A stretch of DNA of 13,162 nt. Origin: Vibrio tasmaniensis 1F-187. GTDB taxonomy: Bacteria > Pseudomonadota > Gammaproteobacteria > Enterobacterales > Vibrionaceae. Within the stretch, counting starts at the first letter, position 1. Every line of letters starts with the position of its first letter. Below the pieces are notes generated by a model, which saw only the letters and a list, made by a program, of their open reading frames with translations, was not told the origin of the DNA and searched no databases. The DNA lies in assembly GCF_000272405.2 (NCBI RefSeq), contig NZ_AJZM02000039.1, positions 1 to 13,162 on the forward strand. The letters run 5' to 3'. Positions 7,290 through 13,162 of this stretch are shown here, piece after piece. Position numbers and translations under genes: made by a program.

Positions 7290-8366
7290 TTAAATCAGCT
7301 CTTCGTTAATAAAGTCTAGAATGTCGATCAGCTCATGATCTGGCAAGTTTAGTAAGTTATCACCCACATACCATTCAATCTTACATTGGGTAGGCAGTTC
7401 GCTGATCGCTGGGTTTCCTATCCAAACCTTGTGCTTCTTAGCTATATTGTCGCGCAGGATAATGCCATCCTCAAAACTCACCGGTAAATAGAGGTGAAGC
7501 ATGTTTACTTGGGGTTGCTGCGGGTTCACTTTGAACTGCGGGTAATCTTGTAAGATTTGATAGATTTGCTTGGTACGCTCATACAATGCTGGCATCAACT
7601 CGATCCGTTGATCAAACTGCATTGCTGCCGAAACCACGTAAGGCGTGCGATGATAAACATTTCCGCCCTGACGCTTCATCCACGCTGAAGCTTTTGCTAC
7701 GAAAGCCTTATCACCTAGTAGGAGTGACCCCCCAAGACCATTTAACCCTTTATAGAGCGAAACATAAGCTGTATCGAACCCCTTCGCGATCTCGCTGTAT
7801 GGCTTTTGATAATACGCGCCACACTCCCACAAACGAGCACCATCCATATGCAGATGAATCGATTGTTCTTTGCAGTACTGCTTTATCGCTTCAAGCTCTT
7901 CCCACTCAGGCAGCTGACCACCAATCTCTCGCATCGGTAGTTCATACAATGCCGCGGCAATCTCATCAGGCCAAGCCTTTAAGTCGTCGACATTCCAAGT
8001 GCGAAATACATTACCAACCGGAAGTATATTGAAACGGTTCTGGAGCTGATACCCTTGGCGTTCATGGCGCATAATATGGCTGGATTCGTGCATCGCCACC
8101 AAAGGATTTCTTTTTTCTTGGCAAGCAATCTCTAACGCTGTCGGTTGATTCATTGTGCCAGTAATCACAAATACAGCCGCTTCATAACCTAGCAGTTCCG
8201 CGACTTTGTTTTCGAAGCTCTCGATAAACTCACCATCGCCGTAGCTATCATGGCTCACATTATGTGCCTCACACCATTCAGCCATCTGAGCGAATGTTTG
8301 TGCTGGAGTCGGTTCTAGGTGACCGGAAAGCAACAAATCACATTGTTGACGCAAGTCCATGCTCAT
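7290..8366 (-). CDS. Threonine-aldolase-like PLP enzyme (beta-eliminating lyase family)
   Basis: A cytoplasmic fold-type I PLP enzyme of 358 residues. Low-specificity threonine aldolases split L-threonine or L-allo-threonine into glycine and acetaldehyde; the substrate here cannot be fixed from sequence. Visible motifs are SYGDGEFIESFENKVAELLG near residue 41, HESSHI (stacking histidine region, about 93-98), HLHMDGARLWE with D175 that would contact the pyridine nitrogen, and SLYKGLNGLGG with K206 as the likely Schiff-base lysine. The loop around K206 differs from classical LtaE (SKGLGAPVGS), so this is a divergent subfamily. The start chosen is ATG at 8366, behind AAAGGA with good spacing; a GTG at 8447 adds 27 residues that resemble untranslated leader. 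The gene is monocistronic and divergent from the Kef operon. Confidence 0.85.
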   Translation of the reverse strand: MSMDLRQQCDLLLSGHLEPTPAQTFAQMAEWCEAHNVSHDSYGDGEFIESFENKVAELLGYEAAVFVITGTMNQPTALEIACQEKRNPLVAMHESSHIMRHERQGYQLQNRFNILPVGNVFRTWNVDDLKAWPDEIAAALYELPMREIGGQLPEWEELEAIKQYCKEQSIHLHMDGARLWECGAYYQKPYSEIAKGFDTAYVSLYKGLNGLGGSLLLGDKAFVAKASAWMKRQGGNVYHRTPYVVSAAMQFDQRIELMPALYERTKQIYQILQDYPQFKVNPQQPQVNMLHLYLPVSFEDGIILRDNIAKKHKVWIGNPAISELPTQCKIEWYVGDNLLNLPDHELIDILDFINEELI

Positions 8367-8447
8367 AGTTTTTCCTTTATTCATTGTCGTTCTATGTAGG
8401 GTGATTGAATTATTTACGTTAGCCTTCAACGGTGACATAAAGTGCAC

Positions 8448-8669
8448 CTCTTCGCTTTTATTATTAGCGAATAATTAGTTTTACGCAGTCATCGGCTGCG
8501 TGTGCCGGAAATACTCAAATTGACGGGTGTTTTATATAATTAAGTCCCTAAAAACACGCGCATCTAACTAGATAAGTATGGGCTAATTCGTTGTTGTTCA
8601 ACCATTCTTCTATTATTGTATATCTATAATTCCAATAAATATTATTCGTTAATGGACAAAGAGGGCTAT
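8448..8669. other. Divergent intergenic region between the PLP lyase and the Kef operon
   Basis: It holds two small inverted repeats: TTCGCT / AGCGAA at 8451-8471 and CGCAG / CTGCG at 8484-8500. Two exact TATAAT hexamers, at 8535-8540 and 8625-8630, could be -10 boxes for the Kef operon, but neither has a good -35 at 16-18 bp. No small ORF with a ribosome-binding site was seen. Confidence 0.4.
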
Positions 8670-9284
8670 ATGTCGAAAAATCGAGTCTTGGTGCTATTCG
8701 CCCACCCTTCTCAGCATCGCTCTGAAGCGAACAAACCCTTATTTGAGCAAGCCAAGCGTATTGAAGGCGTCACCTGTGTCGATCTTTATGCTGAATACCC
8801 GACCTTCAAGATCAATATCGATCGTGAACAGAAACGCCTGTTGGACCATGACATCATCATTTTTCAGTTCCCACTATATTGGTACTCAACACCCGCGATT
8901 CTTAAAGAATGGCAAGACCTCGTCCTAGAATACGGATTTGCTTACGGCACCGACGGTAATGAACTGCAAGGTAAGAGCTTGTTATGCAGTATCACCGCTG
9001 GCGGCAAAAAAGAGGCTTATCAAACTGACGGTTATAACCACTTCACCATCCGTGAACTGCTTCACCCAATCGAACAAACGGCGTCTTTGTGCGGCATGAA
9101 CTACTTGGCTCCATTGGCTTTGTTTGGTTCACGTACTGCGTTAGAAGAAGGCCGAATTCAAGATCATGTAAATAGCTACAAATCGCTTTTAGAGGCTTTT
9201 GTTGCGGGCGAAGTCGATCTTAAAAAGGCAAGCAAGGCTGAAAAGCTAAACCATTATGTCGATGAAATGATGAGCAGAGGTTAG
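8670..9284 (+). CDS. KefF/KefG-like NAD(P)H:quinone oxidoreductase, ancillary subunit of the Kef antiporter
   Basis: A flavodoxin-fold protein of 204 residues. KefF and KefG bind the cytoplasmic domain of KefC and KefB, are needed for full efflux activity, and (KefF) reduce quinones using FMN. Family features are VLVLFAHPS near the N-terminus, ANK.LFEQA, a QFPLYWYSTPAILKEW segment shared with both E. coli proteins, and TAGG at the flavin-binding loop. ATG at 8670 is preceded by GAGGG with a 5-base gap; upstream in-frame starts at 8616 and 8652 add residues unlike the family. The C-terminal 30 residues are a Lys/Glu-rich extension beyond E. coli KefF. Only 3 bp separate its stop from the antiporter start, so the two are co-transcribed. 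Similarity does not clearly favour KefF over KefG, hence no symbol. Confidence 0.88.
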   Translation: MSKNRVLVLFAHPSQHRSEANKPLFEQAKRIEGVTCVDLYAEYPTFKINIDREQKRLLDHDIIIFQFPLYWYSTPAILKEWQDLVLEYGFAYGTDGNELQGKSLLCSITAGGKKEAYQTDGYNHFTIRELLHPIEQTASLCGMNYLAPLALFGSRTALEEGRIQDHVNSYKSLLEAFVAGEVDLKKASKAEKLNHYVDEMMSRG

Positions 9285-9287
9285 ATC

Positions 9288-11213
9288 ATGACAGGATATT
9301 TTCTACAAGCATTTATCTATTTGCTCGCGGCAGTCATCGCCGTCCCTATCGCCAAAAGGCTTGGCCTCGGCTCTGTGCTTGGTTACCTGATTGCCGGTGT
9401 GGTGATTGGCCCAATCATCGGCTTAGTGGGTGAAGAGACCACGACCATTCAACACTTTGCCGAATTCGGTGTAGTAATGATGCTGTTCTTGGTCGGGCTT
9501 GAGCTTGAGCCGAAGATGCTTTGGGCAATGAGAAACCGCCTGATGGGGCTCGGCGGCCTACAAGTCGGTGGCACAACGGCCATAGTCATGGGGATTGCTC
9601 TGTTCTTCGGGCAACCTTGGACGATCGCGCTGACTATCGGTTTGATCTTCGCACTGTCATCTACCGCGATTGTTCTCCAAACCTTTAATGAGAAAGGGCT
9701 CTCCAAGACAGAAGGCGGCAAGAATGCTTTCTCGGTCTTACTGTTCCAAGATATCGCTGTCATTCCGATGCTGGCATTTATCCCTCTATTGGCATTGCCA
9801 GAATTAATCGAAGCTGCACAAAGCGCGGTCGCTTCGACTTCTGATCACCATGAAGAGTTGAGTCTTGTTGCTGGCCTACCCGGCTGGGCTTATGGCCTTG
9901 TGATCACAGCATCTATTGCGATTGTTGTGGTCGGCGGGCACTTCTTGAGTCGTCCACTGTTCCGCTTTGTGGCGAGCTCAGGCTTGCGAGAAATCTTTAC
10001 TGCAACCGCACTGATGTTGGTTATTGGTATTGCTGCACTAATGAGCCTAGTCGGCCTCTCACCAGCTTTAGGAACCTTCCTTGCAGGTGTGGTATTGGCG
10101 AACAGTGAATTCCGCCACGAGCTTGAGTCTAATATAGACCCGTTTAAAGGGCTGCTACTTGGCTTGTTCTTCATTACGGTAGGTGCGGGCATCAACTTTG
10201 ATGTTCTATTCAACGACTTTGGTTTGATCATTGGCCTCACTCTTGGCGTTATGCTACTTAAAGCCTTGGTGTTGTTTACATTGGCGTTGATCTTCAAAAT
10301 TAGAAATAGCGACCGTTGGTTGTTTACGTTGAGCTTGGCGCAAGCCGGTGAATTTGGTTTTGTACTACTGAGCTTCTCGGCTCAAAACCACGTATTGCCT
10401 GCTGATATAGTCCAAACTCTGTCGCTGGTTGTTGCTCTTTCAATGTTCCTAACACCAGGCTTATTCATTCTATTTGATAAAGTGATACTTCCTCGTTACG
10501 AGCAAAAGTCTAACGACCGAGAAGCCGATACTATCGAAGAGAAAGGTACGGTGATCATTGCTGGTATTGGCCGATTCGGTCAAATCGTTAACCGCTTATT
10601 GGTGTCGAATGATGTCAAGACTGTGGTTTTGGATCACCAAGCCAACCAAGTCGATTTACTTCGCTCTATCAACATCAAATCTTACTTTGGTGATGCGACT
10701 CGTCATGACTTATTGCATACAGCAGGGATCGAAGAAGCCGCAATGTTTGTCGTCGCTATCGATAACCAAGACTCAAGCGTTGAATTAGTAAAATACGTTA
10801 AACACACCTACCCTAAAGTGAAAATTTTAGCGCGTGCGTTCGACCGTGGTCACAGTTACCGCCTACGAGAAGCTGGTGCAGATTCTGTAGTCTCAGAAAC
10901 GTACCACTCGGCACTCGAAATGGGCGCAGAAGCTCTACGTTCTTTAGGGCACCATCCATTCTTCGTTGAACAGCAAAAATCAACGTATCAACGTGTTGAA
11001 AGCCGTAAGTCTGAAAAACTATACCAAGCTTGGTCTGAAGCGGAAGAGAACCCACGTTACGACAACAACTACCGACAAATCTTCATTCACCTTGAAGAAG
11101 CAATGAAAGAAGACATGAAAAAAGACCGTTCAGACAAGCACTCTCGCTCAGAACGAGGTTGGACACCGCCACCGAAAGGCTATGCAGATGGCTTTGAGGA
11201 AGAACAAACCTAA
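9288..11213 (+). CDS. KefB/KefC-like K+/H+ antiporter (CPA2) with RCK domain
   Basis: An inner-membrane K+ efflux antiporter of 641 residues. The membrane part (about 1-390) has some 12-13 hydrophobic segments. Kef signatures include RLGLGSVLGYLIAG, GLELEP (70-75), ALSSTAIVLQ, and the regulatory loop HELESNIDP (277-285) followed by FKGLLLGLFF. The RCK/KTN domain begins at VIIAGIGRFGQ (Rossmann glycines 426-432), with D.....GDATR and LR.AG motifs following. The tail (about 590-641) is rich in Lys, Glu and Pro. E. coli KefC is held shut by glutathione and opened by glutathione adducts. Aligned by eye to remembered KefC, R416 is kept (R436) but glutathione contacts R516 and N551 become S536 and E571, and loop D264 becomes N282. 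Ligand control may therefore differ. The gene is the second of a two-gene operon with the oxidoreductase. Confidence 0.9.
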   Translation: MTGYFLQAFIYLLAAVIAVPIAKRLGLGSVLGYLIAGVVIGPIIGLVGEETTTIQHFAEFGVVMMLFLVGLELEPKMLWAMRNRLMGLGGLQVGGTTAIVMGIALFFGQPWTIALTIGLIFALSSTAIVLQTFNEKGLSKTEGGKNAFSVLLFQDIAVIPMLAFIPLLALPELIEAAQSAVASTSDHHEELSLVAGLPGWAYGLVITASIAIVVVGGHFLSRPLFRFVASSGLREIFTATALMLVIGIAALMSLVGLSPALGTFLAGVVLANSEFRHELESNIDPFKGLLLGLFFITVGAGINFDVLFNDFGLIIGLTLGVMLLKALVLFTLALIFKIRNSDRWLFTLSLAQAGEFGFVLLSFSAQNHVLPADIVQTLSLVVALSMFLTPGLFILFDKVILPRYEQKSNDREADTIEEKGTVIIAGIGRFGQIVNRLLVSNDVKTVVLDHQANQVDLLRSINIKSYFGDATRHDLLHTAGIEEAAMFVVAIDNQDSSVELVKYVKHTYPKVKILARAFDRGHSYRLREAGADSVVSETYHSALEMGAEALRSLGHHPFFVEQQKSTYQRVESRKSEKLYQAWSEAEENPRYDNNYRQIFIHLEEAMKEDMKKDRSDKHSRSERGWTPPPKGYADGFEEEQT

Positions 11214-11245
11214 GCAGAGCTCAAATTCGAGGTTAACAACCACTC

Positions 11246-11271
11246 AAAAAGCGGCTTTCGGGTCGCTTTTT
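11246..11271 (+). terminator. Intrinsic terminator of the Kef operon
   Basis: AAAAAGCG / CGCTTTTT stem, extended by a G-U and a C-G pair around a short loop, followed by the T run on the plus strand. It lies about 30 bp past the antiporter stop codon. Confidence 0.82.
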
Positions 11272-11417
11272 CATTCTCTAAATACGAATAGCACGACCGA
11301 TGAAGCCAAAACACGGAACCTAAATCAGATGAACCACGACATTTATGTGATCCAGTTATAATTTTCAATCTCAAGCTACCCGTCAAAAATGAATTCACTT
11401 TTTACATTTATAAAACA

Positions 11418-11606
11418 TTACCTCTCCACATAAACCATACCGTCAATATGGGTATATATGCATTCTTTTAAGCCCTTCAGTCGTCGTTCTAATTCGTAGC
11501 GACCATCCTCTAACGTTTGAGTTACATTGCATATATCTAAACACGCCTCACAAGTCGCCACTAAAGCATTCACATCGCCAATAATTAACGCTCCGCACTC
11601 ACAAAT
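11418..11606 (-). pseudogene. Coding-looking Cys-rich small reading frame without a clear start; possible decayed or unusual-start gene
   Basis: On the minus strand a 62-codon frame ends in TAA at 11418-11420 and looks coding. It begins ICECGALIIGD, contains ATCEACLDICN, and continues with an amphipathic charged helix (TLEDGRYELERRLKGLKE) and the end THIDGMVYVER. Six cysteines in CxC, CxxC, C and C spacing suggest a small metal-binding or redox domain at the N-terminus. The frame is closed by TGA at 11607-11609, two codons after an ATG (11613-11615): M-V-stop-I-C-E-C. In-frame starts further inside (GTG) would discard the CxC motif, and none has a good ribosome-binding site. The simplest reading is a gene broken by a point mutation in codon 3; a non-standard start is also possible. 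I do not recognise the family. Confidence 0.42.
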
Positions 11607-11648
11607 TCAAACCATAAAAATTAACACAAACGTTTCAAAGCATGTCTA

Positions 11649-11667
11649 TCGTTACAATTTGTAACGA
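11649..11667. promoter_or_regulatory. Palindromic operator overlapping the -35 box of the DUF819 gene
   Basis: TCGTTACAA-T-TTGTAACGA is a perfect inverted repeat with 9-base arms around one central base. It covers the -35 hexamer of the promoter described next, the position where a dimeric repressor would block RNA polymerase. The regulator is not encoded nearby, and I cannot assign the site to a known factor. Confidence 0.6.
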
Positions 11668-11687
11668 ATACCAGTTGTCGGTATAGT
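11659..11687 (+). promoter_or_regulatory. Sigma-70 promoter of the DUF819 gene
   Basis: TTGTAA (11659-11664) and TATAGT (11682-11687) are separated by exactly 17 bp and match the sigma-70 consensus at four and five of six positions. Transcription would start near 11694, leaving a leader of about 45 bases. Confidence 0.62.
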
Positions 11688-11702
11688 CCTGCACTTCAAA
11701 AA

Positions 11703-11721
11703 GTGAGGCGGTTGCGCTCAC
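11703..11721 (+). promoter_or_regulatory. Leader hairpin before the DUF819 ribosome-binding site
   Basis: GTGAG (11703-11707) pairs with CTCAC (11717-11721), and two inner G-C pairs are possible across a one-base bulge. It sits in the predicted mRNA leader five bases before AAAGGAG. There is no T run, so it is not a terminator; it might stabilise the 5' end or affect ribosome access. Confidence 0.35.
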
Positions 11722-11739
11722 CTTAAAGGAGATATAATA

Positions 11740-12963
11740 ATGATTACTAATGATGCAGTAATAATGGGCATGTTAGCTGTTATTCTTGGCGGTGTTTTTA
11801 TCACGGAAAGTAGCCAAAATAGCGCACTGAAAAAATTCTACTCGTTCGTTCCGGGTCTATTGCTCTGTTACTTTGTTCCTTCTCTATTGAATAGTTTAGG
11901 CATCATCGATGCGTCAAACTCAAAGCTATACTTCGTTGCAAGTCGCTACCTATTACCGAGTGCACTCGTTCTTCTGATCATCTCAGCAGACCTTCGTAAA
12001 ATATTTGGCCTTGGTTCTAAAGCCGTCATCATGTTCCTAACCGGTACTGTCGGCATTATCATTGGCGGACCTTTAGCGATTCTAATTATCGACCAAGTTA
12101 ACCCTGACCTTGTATCTGGCGATGTATGGCGCGGCCTTACAACAGTGGCTGGCTCTTGGATTGGCGGCGGTGCAAATCAAGCAGCAATGAAAGAAGTGTT
12201 CGAGGTTGATGACCAATTATTCTCTGCAATGATTACGGTTGATGTTATCTGTGCGAACATTTGGATGGCCGTGTTACTTATCATGGCAGGTCGCCAAAAG
12301 AAGATTGATGCATGGTTAAAAGCAGACACATCATCTATCGAAGAGCTAAAAGAGACGGTTTCTAAATACCAAGAAGAGAACGCTCGCCCAACAACCACAA
12401 CAGATCTAATGAAGATCACGGGAATTGCATTCGGTCTTACCGGTCTAGCTCACTTATTCAGTGACCTAATCGCACCTTGGATCTCGACCAACGCTCCAGA
12501 ACTCGCGAAATACAGCCTTACATCAGGCTTCTTCTGGTTAATCGTAATGGTGACAACGTTCGCGCTCATCGCTTCATGCTTCAAATCTACACGCAGCCTT
12601 GAGCACAGCGGCGCGTCTAAAGTTGGTTCAGCGTTCATCTACATCCTAGTTGCAACCATCGGTATGCAAATGGATGTGACGGCTATCTTAGACAATCCAG
12701 GCTACTTCTTCATTGGTATCACATGGCTAACTATCCATGCCATTCTAATGATTGTGATGGCGAAGCTTATCCGTGCACCACTGTTCTTCATGGCTGTCGG
12801 TAGCCAAGCTAACGTTGGCGGCGCAGCATCGGCTCCTATCGTAGCAGCTGCATTCCACCCAGCACTGGCGCCAGTAGGTATCCTAATGGCAGTATTGGGT
12901 TACGCTCTCGGTACATACGGCGCTTACATCTGTGGTCTCATCATGCAGGCTGCTGCGGGTTAA
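11740..12963 (+). CDS. DUF819 family membrane protein (YjcL-like), probable transporter
   Basis: An inner-membrane protein of 407 residues with about 10-11 hydrophobic segments. DUF819 proteins (such as B. subtilis YjcL) have no established substrate; the fold resembles cation/anion antiporters with inverted repeats. Two glycine/alanine-rich motifs sit at equivalent places in the halves: GSWIGGGANQAAM starting at residue 138 and GSQANVGGAASAPI starting at residue 354. They probably form paired broken-helix or re-entrant elements at a transport site. A hydrophilic, Glu/Lys-rich loop (about 183-222) joins the halves. ATG at 11740 follows AAAGGAG at eight bases, a strong start. It is a single-gene unit with its own promoter, palindromic operator and terminator, so expression is probably switched by a specific regulator. 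Confidence 0.88.
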   Translation: MITNDAVIMGMLAVILGGVFITESSQNSALKKFYSFVPGLLLCYFVPSLLNSLGIIDASNSKLYFVASRYLLPSALVLLIISADLRKIFGLGSKAVIMFLTGTVGIIIGGPLAILIIDQVNPDLVSGDVWRGLTTVAGSWIGGGANQAAMKEVFEVDDQLFSAMITVDVICANIWMAVLLIMAGRQKKIDAWLKADTSSIEELKETVSKYQEENARPTTTTDLMKITGIAFGLTGLAHLFSDLIAPWISTNAPELAKYSLTSGFFWLIVMVTTFALIASCFKSTRSLEHSGASKVGSAFIYILVATIGMQMDVTAILDNPGYFFIGITWLTIHAILMIVMAKLIRAPLFFMAVGSQANVGGAASAPIVAAAFHPALAPVGILMAVLGYALGTYGAYICGLIMQAAAG

Positions 12964-12988
12964 TAGAATCGCTTCAATCCAATAACAC

Positions 12989-13020
12989 AAAAGGCTGAAC
13001 GATGATCGTTCAGCCTTTTT
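12989..13020. terminator. Terminator of the DUF819 gene, probably bidirectional
   Basis: A perfect inverted repeat with 15-base arms (AAAAGGCTGAACGAT / ATCGTTCAGCCTTTT) around one base, followed by more Ts on the plus strand. The A run on the left would give a short U tract to transcripts of the truncated minus-strand gene that ends at 13051. Confidence 0.9.
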
Positions 13021-13050
13021 CGTTTCTAAAACTGTATTTCAAATAACGGC

Positions 13051-13141
13051 TTAATCGAACAAAGACGCCAGCTTATTTTCAACAACTGGGCTGATATTAA
13101 AGCTCAACATAAAATCTGGACGCGTTTCTTCGTCTTTCTCA
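13051..13141 (-). pseudogene. C-terminal fragment of an unidentified gene, cut by the right-hand IS end
   Basis: On the minus strand 29 full codons of coding-looking sequence run to a TAA at 13051-13053. The fragment reads EKDEETRPDFM followed by LSFNISPVVENKLASLFD. It has no internal start with a ribosome-binding site and stays open through the IS repeat to the window edge (LNYATKP would be contributed by the repeat). It therefore looks like the 3' end of a gene interrupted by the insertion at 13142. The fragment is too short for me to name the protein. It converges on the DUF819 gene across a shared terminator. Confidence 0.6.
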
Positions 13142-13162
13142 GGCTTTGTTGCGTAATTCAGT
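13142..13162. mobile_element. Terminal inverted repeat of an IS903-group (IS5 family) element; IS body lies right of the window
   Basis: It begins GGCTTTGTTGCGTAATTC and is the exact reverse complement of bases 1-21. The G at 13142 is the outer edge of the IS, so the element extends to the right beyond the window. The nine bases next to the IS here (TCTTTCTCA) differ from those at the left end (GATTGATGA). This says nothing about target duplication, because in an intact pair the matching copies would lie outside the window. Confidence 0.7.

Larger units (their letters stand above)
11214..11739. other. 526-bp gap between the Kef operon and the DUF819 gene
   Basis: It contains the Kef terminator (11246-11271), the minus-strand Cys-rich frame (11418-11606), and the operator, promoter and leader of the DUF819 gene (from 11649). 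The stretch 11272-11417 shows nothing I can support: the only longer minus-strand frame there has a composition unlike a real protein and overlaps the terminator. Confidence 0.6.

Noticed and set aside
8367..8447. 27-residue N-terminal extension of the PLP lyase from GTG 8447
   Set aside because: A strong AAAGGA site serves ATG 8366, and the extension has no family similarity.
8520..8540. TTGACG...TATAAT promoter before the Kef operon
   Set aside because: The two hexamers are only 9 bp apart, too close for a sigma-70 promoter; only the -10 boxes are mentioned as possibilities.
9890..10297. 135-codon minus-strand ORF inside the Kef antiporter gene
   Set aside because: It is antisense to a well-supported membrane domain and has a Lys/Pro/Thr-rich shadow composition.
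11210..11398. 62-codon minus-strand ORF overlapping the end of the Kef gene
   Set aside because: It reads through the Kef terminator, has shadow-like composition and no ribosome-binding site.
11386..11404. AAAAATGAATTCACTTTTT as a terminator for the Cys-rich frame
   Set aside because: The stem contains an A-C mismatch and closes on a self-complementary GAATTC centre with no stable loop.

Overview
The window looks like a piece of Vibrio chromosome, most like the Splendidus clade. This is a judgement from gene content, A+T-rich codon use and protein similarity recalled from memory; no search was run. It carries ordinary metabolic and transport genes, but both ends are unusual. Bases 1-21 and 13142-13162 are perfect inverted copies of a sequence closely resembling the terminal inverted repeat of IS903-group (IS5 family) insertion sequences. 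They point outwards, so the window is the unique DNA lying between two IS ends, and each end cuts into a gene. It may be a contig that stops at a repeated IS, or a segment flanked by two IS copies.

Layout, left to right. A broken TPR-GAF-GGDEF diguanylate cyclase (+) lacks its 5' end and carries a frameshift near base 105-125. It converges on a YddG-type aromatic amino acid exporter (-), followed by the YjjG house-cleaning nucleotidase (-). A 61-codon acidic small ORF (+) and a YiaY-type iron alcohol dehydrogenase (+) come next, the latter preceded by FNR-like sequences. An exported, probably outer-membrane beta-barrel protein of unknown function (+) converges on YccF (-). A 41-residue single-span membrane protein (+) converges on a threonine-aldolase-like PLP lyase (-). 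A Kef module follows: a KefF/KefG-like quinone oxidoreductase and a KefB/KefC-like antiporter (+), 3 bp apart. After a 526-bp gap, which hides a coding-looking cysteine-rich reading frame (-), comes a DUF819 membrane protein (+) with a clear promoter/operator. The last 91 bases before the right IS end are the C-terminal tail of another truncated gene (-).

Most transcription units are single genes bounded by good intrinsic terminators, several of them between convergent genes. Only the Kef pair is an evident operon. Apart from the IS-truncated ends nothing suggests a mobile island, and no CRISPR array, tRNA, rRNA or phage genes were seen. The points most worth a second look are the IS-bounded ends with two disrupted genes, the hidden Cys-rich frame, substitutions at glutathione-contact positions in the Kef protein, the palindromic operator on the DUF819 promoter, and two small or unknown envelope proteins.
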